Below the pieces are notes generated by a model. The model worked only from the letters and a program-made list of their open reading frames with translations, searched no databases and had not been told where the DNA came from. From positions 1-64,000 of the forward strand of contig NZ_FZNR01000014.1 in NCBI RefSeq assembly GCF_900188005.1: a DNA stretch of 64,000 nucleotides, read 5' to 3'. The position numbers and the translations under genes were made by a program. This DNA is from Actinoplanes regularis. Its GTDB lineage: Bacteria; Actinomycetota; Actinomycetes; Mycobacteriales; Micromonosporaceae. Each line of letters begins with the position of its first letter. The stretch's first letter is position 1. Positions 57,236 to 64,000 of the stretch are shown piece by piece.

Positions 57236-58038
57236 AGACGCATCCTACGGGCCCGTGGCCGGAACTCCGGGGTGGCCTTCTTCAGCACGGCGCGCCGCAG
57301 GATGCCGGTGTTCGGCAGGCGCAGCAGCCGGAGCTGCTCCCACCGCTCGCGGGCGAACGTCCGCCGGGCGCTGCCGGTCAGCGCGCCGTCGACGAGGCGC
57401 TTGGCGGCGGCGAGCGCGTCCGGCGATTTGGGCAGCAGGCTCTCGGCGAACACGGTGGCGGCCTTGATCGGGTCGTCGTGCAGCTCGGTGACCAGGCCCA
57501 GGCGGTCGGCCTCGGCGCCGCTGAACTGTTCCGCGGTCATCGTGAGCCGCTTCGCGACGTCCGGCCCGACGATCTCGGTGAGGGTGCGGATGCCGGTCAT
57601 GTCGGGGATGATGCCCCACTTGCCCTCGAGGACCGACCACTTCGAGTCGGCGGTGGCGAAGCGCAGGTCGGCTGCGAGCGCGATCTGTACGCCGCCGCCG
57701 TAGCAGTGGCCGCGGACAGCGGCGATCACCGGCACGGGGATGCGCCGCCACGCCCAGCAGGCCTCCTGGAACAGGTTGGTGCCGCGCCAGGGTGCGGGCA
57801 CGAAGGCCCGGGCGACCCGGCTGGGGGTGCGCAGCGTACCGGCGATGTCCAGGCCGGCGCTGAACGACGGGCCCTCGCCGGCGATGACGACGGCCCGCAC
57901 GGTGCGGTCGCGGCGCAGCTGCCGGGCGGTGGCGATCAGCTCGTGCAAGGTGTCGAGGGTGAGGGCGTTGAGCTTGTCCGGGCGGTTCAGCCGGACCTGC
58001 GCGATGCCGTTCTCGATGTTCAGGCTTACGTATCTCAT
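57226..58038 (-). CDS. Enoyl-CoA hydratase/isomerase (crotonase) family protein
   Basis: A 270-residue crotonase. LNRPDKLNALTLDTL and FSAGLDIAGTL are the CoA-binding segments, RGHCYGGGVQIALAADLRF the oxyanion hole, and EGKWGIIPDMTGIRTLTEI the catalytic segment with its Asp. Fifteen bases after fadH and overlapping padR. Together with fadH it should take part in oxidation of unsaturated fatty acids or related acyl-CoAs. Confidence 0.92.
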   Translation of the reverse strand: MRYVSLNIENGIAQVRLNRPDKLNALTLDTLHELIATARQLRRDRTVRAVVIAGEGPSFSAGLDIAGTLRTPSRVARAFVPAPWRGTNLFQEACWAWRRIPVPVIAAVRGHCYGGGVQIALAADLRFATADSKWSVLEGKWGIIPDMTGIRTLTEIVGPDVAKRLTMTAEQFSGAEADRLGLVTELHDDPIKAATVFAESLLPKSPDALAAAKRLVDGALTGSARRTFARERWEQLRLLRLPNTGILRRAVLKKATPEFRPRARRMRLWP

Positions 58039-58053
58039 GTCAGGTCCCCTGGA

Positions 58054-60057
58054 TCAGATGCGGGCGGCGAGCTCGGTGGCCTGTTTGATGGCGCGCTTGG
58101 CGTCGAGTTCCGCCGCGACGTCAGCGCCGCCGATGACGTGCGCCCGGATGCCGCGCTCCTCGAGCGGCGCGACCAGGTCGCGGACCGAGACCTGGCCCGC
58201 GCAGAGCAGCACGGTGTCCACGTCCAGGACGCGGGTCTTCTCCCCCACCCGGATGTGCAGGCCCTCGTCGTCGATGCGCTGGTACTCCACCCCGCGCAGC
58301 ATGGTCACGCCGGAGTCCTGCAGGGCGGCCCGGTGCACCCACCCGGTGGTCTTCCCGAGCCCCTTGCCGAGCGCGGTCTCCTTGCGTTGCAGCAGGTAGA
58401 CCTCGCGGCGCGGGGGCACCTTCACCTTGGTGGCCAGCCCGCCCGGCGCGGTCTCCGGGTCGGTCACGCCCCATCGCCGCATCCAGTCCTCGACGGGCTC
58501 GTCCGTCGAGTGCAGCAGGAACTCGCCGACGTCGAAGCCGATTCCGCCGGCCCCGATGACCGCCACCCGGTCCCCGGCCGGGGCGCCGTCGATGAGCTGC
58601 TGGTAGGTGAGCACCTTCGGGTGGTCCACACCCGCGATGTCGGGGATCCGCGGCTGCACGCCGGTCGCGATCACCACCTCGTCGAACCCGGCCAGTTCGT
58701 CCACGGTGGCGCGGACGCCGAGGTGCAGGGTGACCCCGCGGACGTCGATCATGTGCCGGTAGTAGTCGAGGGTCCGGGCGAACTCCTCCTTGCCCGGAAT
58801 CCTCGCGGCGAGCCGGAACTGCCCGCCGATCGAGTCACCCGCCTCGAACAGCTCGACCCGGTGACCCCGGCCGGCGAGCTCGATCGCGGCGGCGAGCCCG
58901 GCCGGCCCGGCACCGACGACGGCGACGCGCCGGACGGTACGGGTGGGCAGCAGCACCAGCTCGGTCTCGTGCCCGGCCCGGGGGTTGAGCAGGCAGGACG
59001 CCCGCTGGTTGCGGAAGGTGTGGTCCAGGCACGCCTGGTTGCAGGCGATGCACGTGATGATCTCGCGCTCCCGGCCCTGGGCGCTCTTCTCGACCCACTC
59101 GGCGTCGGCGAGCAGCGGCCGGGCCATCGACACCAGGTCGGCGTCGCCGTCGGCGAGGATCCGCTCGGCGGCCTCCGGACGGTTGATCCGGTTGGACGCG
59201 ATGACCGGGATCTTCACCTCCTGCCGCAGCTTGCGGGTGACCCAGGTGAAGGCGCCGGGCGGGACCGAGGTGACGATGGTCGGCACCCGGGCCTCGTGCC
59301 AGCCGATGCCGGTATTGAAGAGGGACACACCGGCGGTCTCGAGCCGACGGGCGAGCTCGACGGTCTCCTCCCAGGACTGGGCGTTGTCGACCAGGTCGAG
59401 CAGGCTGATCCGGTACTGGACGATGAAGTCGTCGCCGACCAGGTCGCGGGTGCGGCGGACGATCTCGGTCGGGAACCGCATCCGCTTGTCGGCGCTGCCG
59501 CCCCAGGCGTCACCGCGATCGTTCGTACGGGCGGCGAGGAACTGATTGATCAGGTACCCCTCGGAGCCCATGATCTCGACGCCGTCGTACCCCGCCCGCC
59601 GGGCCAGCCGCGCCGCGCGCGCGAAGCTCGTCACGGTCCGGTCGACCTGCCGCGTCGACATCGCCCGCGGGCTGAACGGCGTGATCGGCGACTTGCGGCT
59701 CGACGCGCCGAGGCTGAACGGGTGGTACGAGTACCGCCCGGCGTGCAGCACCTGCAGCAGGATCTTGCCGCCGTGCTCGTGGACCGCGTCGGTGACGACC
59801 CGGTGCGCGTCGGCGTGGCGTTCGCTGGTCATCTGGCTGCCGAACGGTGACAGCCAGCCCCGCCACGTCGGGGCGTAGCCGCCGGTCACCATCAGGCCGA
59901 CCCCGCCCTTCGCCCGCTCGGCGAAGTAGGCGGCCAGTTTCGGCAGGTCACGGGCGCGGTCTTCGAGTTTGGTGTGCATCGAGCCCATGACCACCCGGTT
60001 GCGCAGGGTGGTGTGGCCGAGGTCCAGCGGGCTCAGCAGCGTCGGGTACCGGGTCAT
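58054..60057 (-). CDS. fadH: NADPH-dependent 2,4-dienoyl-CoA reductase
   Basis: A 667-residue iron-sulfur flavoprotein. The N-terminal half is an FMN TIM barrel (FTLGHTTLRNRVVMGSMHT-like start, GGYDGVEIMGSEGYLINQFL, RTNDRGDAWGG), then a 4Fe-4S site (CIACNQACLDHTF...CLLNP) and a C-terminal FAD/NADPH domain (VAVVGAGPAGLAAAIELAGRG, VAVIGAGGIGFDVGEFL). It reduces 2,4-dienoyl-CoA during beta-oxidation. First gene of the operon; ATG 60057 is seven bases after a minus-strand TATAGT box (60070-60065), so leaderless. Confidence 0.93.
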   Translation of the reverse strand: MTRYPTLLSPLDLGHTTLRNRVVMGSMHTKLEDRARDLPKLAAYFAERAKGGVGLMVTGGYAPTWRGWLSPFGSQMTSERHADAHRVVTDAVHEHGGKILLQVLHAGRYSYHPFSLGASSRKSPITPFSPRAMSTRQVDRTVTSFARAARLARRAGYDGVEIMGSEGYLINQFLAARTNDRGDAWGGSADKRMRFPTEIVRRTRDLVGDDFIVQYRISLLDLVDNAQSWEETVELARRLETAGVSLFNTGIGWHEARVPTIVTSVPPGAFTWVTRKLRQEVKIPVIASNRINRPEAAERILADGDADLVSMARPLLADAEWVEKSAQGREREIITCIACNQACLDHTFRNQRASCLLNPRAGHETELVLLPTRTVRRVAVVGAGPAGLAAAIELAGRGHRVELFEAGDSIGGQFRLAARIPGKEEFARTLDYYRHMIDVRGVTLHLGVRATVDELAGFDEVVIATGVQPRIPDIAGVDHPKVLTYQQLIDGAPAGDRVAVIGAGGIGFDVGEFLLHSTDEPVEDWMRRWGVTDPETAPGGLATKVKVPPRREVYLLQRKETALGKGLGKTTGWVHRAALQDSGVTMLRGVEYQRIDDEGLHIRVGEKTRVLDVDTVLLCAGQVSVRDLVAPLEERGIRAHVIGGADVAAELDAKRAIKQATELAARI

Positions 60058-60064
60058 GAGCGCG

Positions 60065-60086
60065 ACTATACAAAGAGTTGCATAGT
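60065..60086 (-). promoter_or_regulatory. Probable PadR operator over the fadH promoter
   Basis: ACTATACAA (60065-60073) and TTGCATAGT (60078-60086) form an inverted repeat with one mismatch and a 4-base centre. The minus-strand -10 TATAGT (60070-60065) lies within it, directly in front of the leaderless fadH. The TTGCAT half-site resembles known PadR-type sites. Confidence 0.6.
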
Positions 60087-60102
60087 AAAGAAAGTGACTA
60101 CA

Positions 60103-61416
60103 TCAGCATTCGATGACGTTGACCGCGAGGCCGCCGCGCGACGTCTCCTTGTACTTGATCTTCATGTCGGCGCCGGTCTCCTTCATCGTCTTGATGACCT
60201 TGTCGAGGGAGACGTGGTGACGGCCGTCCCCGCGCAGCGCCATCCGCGCCGCGGTCACCGCCTTGACCGCGGCCATCCCGTTGCGCTCGATGCACGGGAT
60301 CTGCACCAGGCCGCCGACCGGGTCGCAGGTCAGCCCCAGGTTGTGCTCCATGCCGATCTCGGCGGCGTTCTCCACCTGCTCCGGGGTGCCGCCGAGCGCC
60401 TCGGCCAGCCCGGCGGCGGCCATCGCGCACGCCGAGCCGACCTCACCCTGGCACCCGACCTCGGCCCCGGAGATCGACGCGTTCTCCTTGAACAGGAGCC
60501 CGATCGCACCGGCCGCGAGCAGGAACCGCACCACGTCGTCGGGCGAGGCGCCGGGCACGAACGCCATGTAGTAGCTGAGCACCGCCGGGATGATCCCCGC
60601 GGCGCCGTTGGTCGGCGCGGTCACCACGCGACCTCCGGCCGCGTTCTGTTCATTCACGGCCATCGCGTACGCCGTCAGCCACTCCATCGCGTGCACGGCC
60701 GGGTCCCCCGCCGCGCGCAGCTGACGGGCGGTCGCGGCGGCCCGGCGACGCACCTTCAGCCCGCCCGGCAGCACCCCCTCGGCCTCGAGACCGGCGGAGA
60801 CGCACTCACGCATCACCGACCAGATGTCGAGCAGCCCGGTCCGGATCTCGGACTCGGGACGCCAGGCCGTCTCGTTGACCAGCATCAGCCGTGAGATCGA
60901 CAGCCCGGTCGTCCGGGTCAGCTCCAGCAGCTCCGCGCCCGAGGAGAACGGGTGCGGCAGCGGCGTGTCGTCCGTACGTACCGTGGAAGTGCTCTCATCC
61001 ACGACGAACCCGCCGCCGACCGAGAAGTAGGTGCGGCTCAGCAGCTCGGCGCCGTCGGCGCCGAGCGCGGTGAAGATCATCCCGTTGGGGTGTTCCGGCA
61101 GCGACCGCCGCCGGTGCAGCATCAGATCCACGCTGATCTCGGCGCCCGAGGGCAGCGTGATCCGGCCGTCGGCCGGCGGTTCGCGAGTCGTGTCGACCGT
61201 CTCCGGCTCCTCCCCCGCCAGCCCGAGCAGCACCGCCCGCGGGGTGCCGTGGCCGTGCCCGGTCGCGCCCAGCGAGCCGAACAACTCGGCCCGGACGCCG
61301 GTCACGCGCTCGTCCAGGAACCGGGTGAACATCCGTGCCGCTCGCATCGGACCGACCGTGTGCGAGCTGGACGGGCCGATGCCGACGGAGAAGAGGTCGA
61401 AGACGGAGACGGCCAT
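60103..61416 (-). CDS. sdaA: L-serine ammonia-lyase (single chain)
   Basis: A 437-residue iron-sulfur L-serine dehydratase. VFDLFSVGIGPSSSHTVGPMRAA is the conserved N-terminus of the beta domain; the alpha domain carries VTAPTNGAAGIIPAVL, GAEVGCQGEVGSACAMAA and GLTCDPVGGLVQIPCIERN, whose Cys bind the 4Fe-4S cluster. It converts serine to pyruvate and ammonia. ATG 61416 is four bases after AGAGGA. A tandem glycine riboswitch lies in its leader, so glycine (a serine source) should turn it on. Confidence 0.95.
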   Translation of the reverse strand: MAVSVFDLFSVGIGPSSSHTVGPMRAARMFTRFLDERVTGVRAELFGSLGATGHGHGTPRAVLLGLAGEEPETVDTTREPPADGRITLPSGAEISVDLMLHRRRSLPEHPNGMIFTALGADGAELLSRTYFSVGGGFVVDESTSTVRTDDTPLPHPFSSGAELLELTRTTGLSISRLMLVNETAWRPESEIRTGLLDIWSVMRECVSAGLEAEGVLPGGLKVRRRAAATARQLRAAGDPAVHAMEWLTAYAMAVNEQNAAGGRVVTAPTNGAAGIIPAVLSYYMAFVPGASPDDVVRFLLAAGAIGLLFKENASISGAEVGCQGEVGSACAMAAAGLAEALGGTPEQVENAAEIGMEHNLGLTCDPVGGLVQIPCIERNGMAAVKAVTAARMALRGDGRHHVSLDKVIKTMKETGADMKIKYKETSRGGLAVNVIEC

Positions 61417-61569
61417 GTGATCCTCTATCGCTGGTTGAAGGGAAGCTGGACGATCGCGGCCGCTTCGTGGGCGCCACGAATATCGACCGCTCGGGGCGCC
61501 TTGTCCAGATTTTTCGGGATATCTGCCAGCGAAAGCTTGGTGCATCGCAACAGGGAGGCTCCTTGGCGG

Positions 61570-61772
61570 TCCGGCCTCCCTCGCTCTGTCATCTTCAAGC
61601 CTGAGAGCTTCACCGCCGGCGTGGGCGGCTTGCACCTTGGGCGCGGCGCCCGTCATGGAGGGAGCCGACTTTCCAGAGTCGCCTGACCGCTGCGGTACGT
61701 GGGCCTGAGAGATTCTGAGGAAGTAGTTGCTCCTTCGGCGATCCGCCCATCAGGGCGGATACTCTCCCGCGG
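61570..61772 (-). promoter_or_regulatory. Tandem glycine riboswitch (gcvT type) in the sdaA leader
   Basis: On the minus strand aptamer I runs from GGGAGAG (61768-61762) through CGCCGAAGGAGCAAC and CTCAGAATCTCTCAGGCCC to CGACTCTGGAAAG (near 61670). Aptamer II follows with GCGCCCAAGGTGCAAGCC, GGTGAAGCTCTCAGGC and the closing GACAGAGCGAGGGAG (to ~61571). The conserved GAAGGNGCAA, CTCTCAGG and ACTCTGGA elements are all in order. About 155 bases of leader separate it from the sdaA start and could form the expression platform. Confidence 0.88.
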
Positions 61773-61778
61773 CGGCTG

Positions 61779-62261
61779 TCACGGCGAAGTCTTCAGTTGT
61801 TCGGGTTGCGACCCTACCTCACCCCCGGACCCCACCTGCCCGGCCTCCGCCAGCCGCACGAGCGCCGGCACCGCCCGCAGAATGGCGTCGCCGTCCTCCG
61901 GACTCAGCCGGTCGAAGAGCTGGTCGAGCGTCGCCGCGTAGTGCGCATAGGTCCGCGCGCGCAGCTCCCGCCCCTCCTGCGTCACCTCGACCAGCACGCC
62001 GCGCCCGTCGGTCGGGTCGGGCACGCGCCGGACCAGGCCGGACTTCTCCAACCGGCCGATCAGCTGGGTCATCCCCGGCTGCGAGGCCCGGGTCAGCCGG
62101 GCCAGATCGGTCACCCGGCCCGGGCCGTCGTCGTCGAGCAGGCGCAGCACCGAGAGCGCGACCGAGCTCGGATTGTCCGGCCCCTCCAGCTCGCGCAGGA
62201 AGCGCACGAGCTGCGAGAGCACCGGCAACAACTGCGAACCACGACTCTCGCCGCCACCCAT
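61779..62261 (-). CDS. MarR family transcriptional regulator
   Basis: A 160-residue MarR protein with the winged helix LSVLRLLDDDGPGRVTDLARLTRASQPGMTQLIGRLEKSGLVRRVPD, read in consecutive blocks, and dimerisation helices at both ends (DRLSPEDGDAILRAVPALVRL). Its stop is six bases before the riboswitch, so the sdaA transcript either starts inside marR or includes it. Upstream target not evident. Confidence 0.9.
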   Translation of the reverse strand: MGGGESRGSQLLPVLSQLVRFLRELEGPDNPSSVALSVLRLLDDDGPGRVTDLARLTRASQPGMTQLIGRLEKSGLVRRVPDPTDGRGVLVEVTQEGRELRARTYAHYAATLDQLFDRLSPEDGDAILRAVPALVRLAEAGQVGSGGEVGSQPEQLKTSP

Positions 62262-62446
62262 CTAGCCAACCTCATCGTCGATCCGGTGTTGAACGTCCCA
62301 GATCTTTTCGCATCGAAGCTTCGGGGATTCGAGGTCCCCTCGGCTCCCTCAGGTCCTCGACCGCCCAGCGCCTGCGGTTGACCGCTTCGGGCTCCGCGTC
62401 CGGCACCCTGCACGTCAGCGCCCGGGGCGTTGCGGGCTGCCCTGGT

Positions 62447-64000
62447 TCAAGCGGTCGCCGCACCGTCCACCGAGTCCAGTGAATCCGCCGCTTGCGGGCT
62501 CCGCTGGGCGCGGGGCAGGCGTAGCACGAACCGGCTGCCGTGTGGAACGACGTCCTCGTACCAGACCTGGCCCTGGTTCGCCTCGGCGAGCAGCTTGGAC
62601 AGGTACAGCCCGAAACCGGCGCCGGTCCTCGCTCCACCGGACTGCTCGGCCTGGGTGAAACGGTCGAACAGGTGCGCGACGAAGTCCGGCGGCACCCCGT
62701 TGCCTTCATCGCTGACGGCGAACAGGACCTCATTGCCCATGTCGTCCAGGGACGCCGACATGTGAATGCCGCCGGGGCTGTACTTGACCGCGTTCGTGAC
62801 GAAGTTGGTCAGCACCTCGTGGGTGTGTACCGGGTCGGCCCACACGGCCGCGCCGGGTGGGCCATAACTGGCGCTGACCCGCTTACGGGCCTGTTTGGTC
62901 AGGTTGTCGGTGACCCGGGTCAGCGCCTGCTGGACCGGCAGCGCGACGGGATGGGTATGGATCTGGCCCGGCTCGACGCGGCAGAGCACGAGCAGGTGCG
63001 CGGCCATGTCGAGCAACTGGGTGACCCGGTTGCCCAGGGCCTGGACGGCCGCGCGGCGTTCGTAGTCGGTGGTGGTGTCCCACTCGTGCGTCAGTTCCTC
63101 GGAGCAGGCCAGGATCACCGCCAGGGGCTGGTTGATCTCGTGGGTGAGGGTGGCGATGATGTCGCTCTTCCAGTTGCTGGCGGCCTCCAGTTCGAGATTG
63201 GCAACGGTGAGACGCTCGGCCCGGCGGCTCAGTTCGCGGTGTGCCCGGTCGAGATCCTGGTGGGCTGCCGCGAGACCCTGGTGGGCTGCCGAGAGCTGAC
63301 GGTAGAGGCTCGCGGTTTCGGCGAGCAGGGCCAGCAGCACCACCCCCGCGGAGATCAGCAGACCAACCCGTGCCGCATACCAGCCGAGCGTGTAGCGGTG
63401 CGGAGCGGCCAGATGAAGGATCGCGGTGGCCAGGGACGCGCTGATCGCCACCACCACCCACCGCTCCACCGGTGGCCGGCGGGGCAGATCCCTGCTCACC
63501 GCCAGCAGGCTGACAGCCGTGACCAGCACCGCCGTCCACCCTGCCCATTCACCGGCCGCGGTCAGCGTATCGCCCTGATAGAGCGGGGGCAGCCACTGCG
63601 CGGCACCGACGACGAGGATCGTCACCGCGACCACCAGGGCGAGCACCGCAGCGGCCGCGACCGCGGCATTGGCTCGCCGCCGAGTCCGGTCCTGTCCGCT
63701 CAACCGAGCCGGTAGCACCGGGACGACTCGCTGTTGCGCCGCCACCAGCATCGGAAACCCGAGCGCAAGTGCATAAAACAGCCAGGGTGCATAGATCTCG
63801 GCCGAGGTCGAGCTGGCACCCGAGCGCCGCATCCGGATGAAGGCGACGGCGTAAGGCGCCATCATCATGCTGGAGTAGAGGTAGGTCGATGACAGGGCCA
63901 GCGTCGCCAGCCGCCCACCGGCCAGGAACTGCTGCACCAGCAGATGCGCGGTCAGCAGATCGGCCGCCGCCATGAGGACGAAGAACACGATGATCAGGTT
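62447..64000 (-). CDS. Membrane sensor histidine kinase, N-terminus beyond the window
   Basis: More than 517 residues are present; the frame is open through the right edge. At least seven transmembrane helices (MASE4-like array) are followed by a coiled coil with repeats LSAAHQGLAAAHQDLDRAHRE, the HisKA box ATLTHEINQPLAVILACSEEL (phospho-acceptor His) and an HATPase_c domain (HEVLTNFVTNAVKYSPGG, VSDEGNGVPP, TGAGFGLYLSKLLAE). It autophosphorylates and passes phosphate to an unseen response regulator. A 185-base gap without a gene precedes marR. Confidence 0.9.
   Translation of the reverse strand, partial: NLIIVFFVLMAAADLLTAHLLVQQFLAGGRLATLALSSTYLYSSMMMAPYAVAFIRMRRSGASSTSAEIYAPWLFYALALGFPMLVAAQQRVVPVLPARLSGQDRTRRRANAAVAAAAVLALVVAVTILVVGAAQWLPPLYQGDTLTAAGEWAGWTAVLVTAVSLLAVSRDLPRRPPVERWVVVAISASLATAILHLAAPHRYTLGWYAARVGLLISAGVVLLALLAETASLYRQLSAAHQGLAAAHQDLDRAHRELSRRAERLTVANLELEAASNWKSDIIATLTHEINQPLAVILACSEELTHEWDTTTDYERRAAVQALGNRVTQLLDMAAHLLVLCRVEPGQIHTHPVALPVQQALTRVTDNLTKQARKRVSASYGPPGAAVWADPVHTHEVLTNFVTNAVKYSPGGIHMSASLDDMGNEVLFAVSDEGNGVPPDFVAHLFDRFTQAEQSGGARTGAGFGLYLSKLLAEANQGQVWYEDVVPHGSRFVLRLPRAQRSPQAADSLDSVDGAATA

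Noticed and set aside
1..64000. CRISPR arrays, insertion sequences, integrases, rRNA genes and a replication origin.
   Set aside because: None found: no regularly spaced direct repeats with unique spacers, no transposase or recombinase motifs, and no rRNA or dnaA-box clusters were visible.

Overview
The window is 64 kb of high-GC DNA (roughly 70% G+C) with many GTG starts, a strong G/C bias at third codon positions and many start codons lying 6 to 8 bases after a -10-like box (leaderless mRNAs). Gene content (EAL/GGDEF protein, CE15 glucuronoyl esterase with CBM2, PhoD phosphatase, GlxA, PadR, TetR, XRE/MmyB and ECF-SnoaL regulators) points to a filamentous actinobacterium, most likely Micromonosporaceae and Actinoplanes-like. 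That placement is inference from gene style, not from a marker gene. The window looks like a chromosome arm or accessory stretch: mostly small transcription units, many regulator/target pairs, several decayed genes and several unrelated tandem-repeat tracts. I see no transposase, integrase, CRISPR array or rRNA.

Layout. 0-12 kb: TetR with a divergent alpha/beta hydrolase, a 29-bp tandem repeat, a DUF1963 protein, a metallo-beta-lactamase-fold protein, a decayed secreted peptide, a GMC oxidoreductase, a PhoD phosphatase coupled to a secreted propeller-like protein, a large LRR/BRCT-like protein with a stranded gene fragment behind it. 12-21.7 kb: a highly repetitive secreted Val/Arg/Lys/Pro protein, a lipoprotein, a ricin-type lectin, an XRE regulator divergent from an aldo/keto reductase with duplicated operators, an AI-2E-family transporter, a membrane GGDEF-EAL protein, a fused ArsR-SRPBCC autoregulator and a TetR. 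21.7-34.4 kb: small hypotheticals, PadR plus membrane partner, a DHA2 drug exporter, GlxA, a LuxR remnant, HEAT-repeat and membrane proteins, and the CE15 esterase. 34.6-38.5 kb: a probable RiPP locus (65-aa precursor plus radical SAM/SPASM maturase, overlapped by a YdcF/DUF218 protein), a membrane protein and a VOC protein. 38.5-46.7 kb: repeat-rich DNA followed by a minus-strand array: tRNA-like gene, ankyrin protein, second tRNA-like gene, paralogous ankyrin protein, zinc-ribbon SDR, LRR protein. 46.7-56.7 kb: HIBCH-like hydrolase, TfoX, SnoaL with a divergent ECF sigma factor, membrane and hypothetical proteins, HELGH metallopeptidase-like protein, GNAT, SDR/LysR pair, HEAT-like protein. 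56.7-64 kb: fadH-crotonase-padR operon with a putative operator, L-serine dehydratase behind a tandem glycine riboswitch, MarR, and the 3' part of a histidine kinase.

Two regions stand out. The first is the minus-strand array at 40775-46637, where a tRNA-plus-ankyrin-ORF cassette has been duplicated as a unit, with identical spacing and covarying stems but different anticodons (CUC and GAC). The second is the precursor/radical SAM pair at 34899-36577. Function in both cases is inferred; the sequence features are visible directly.
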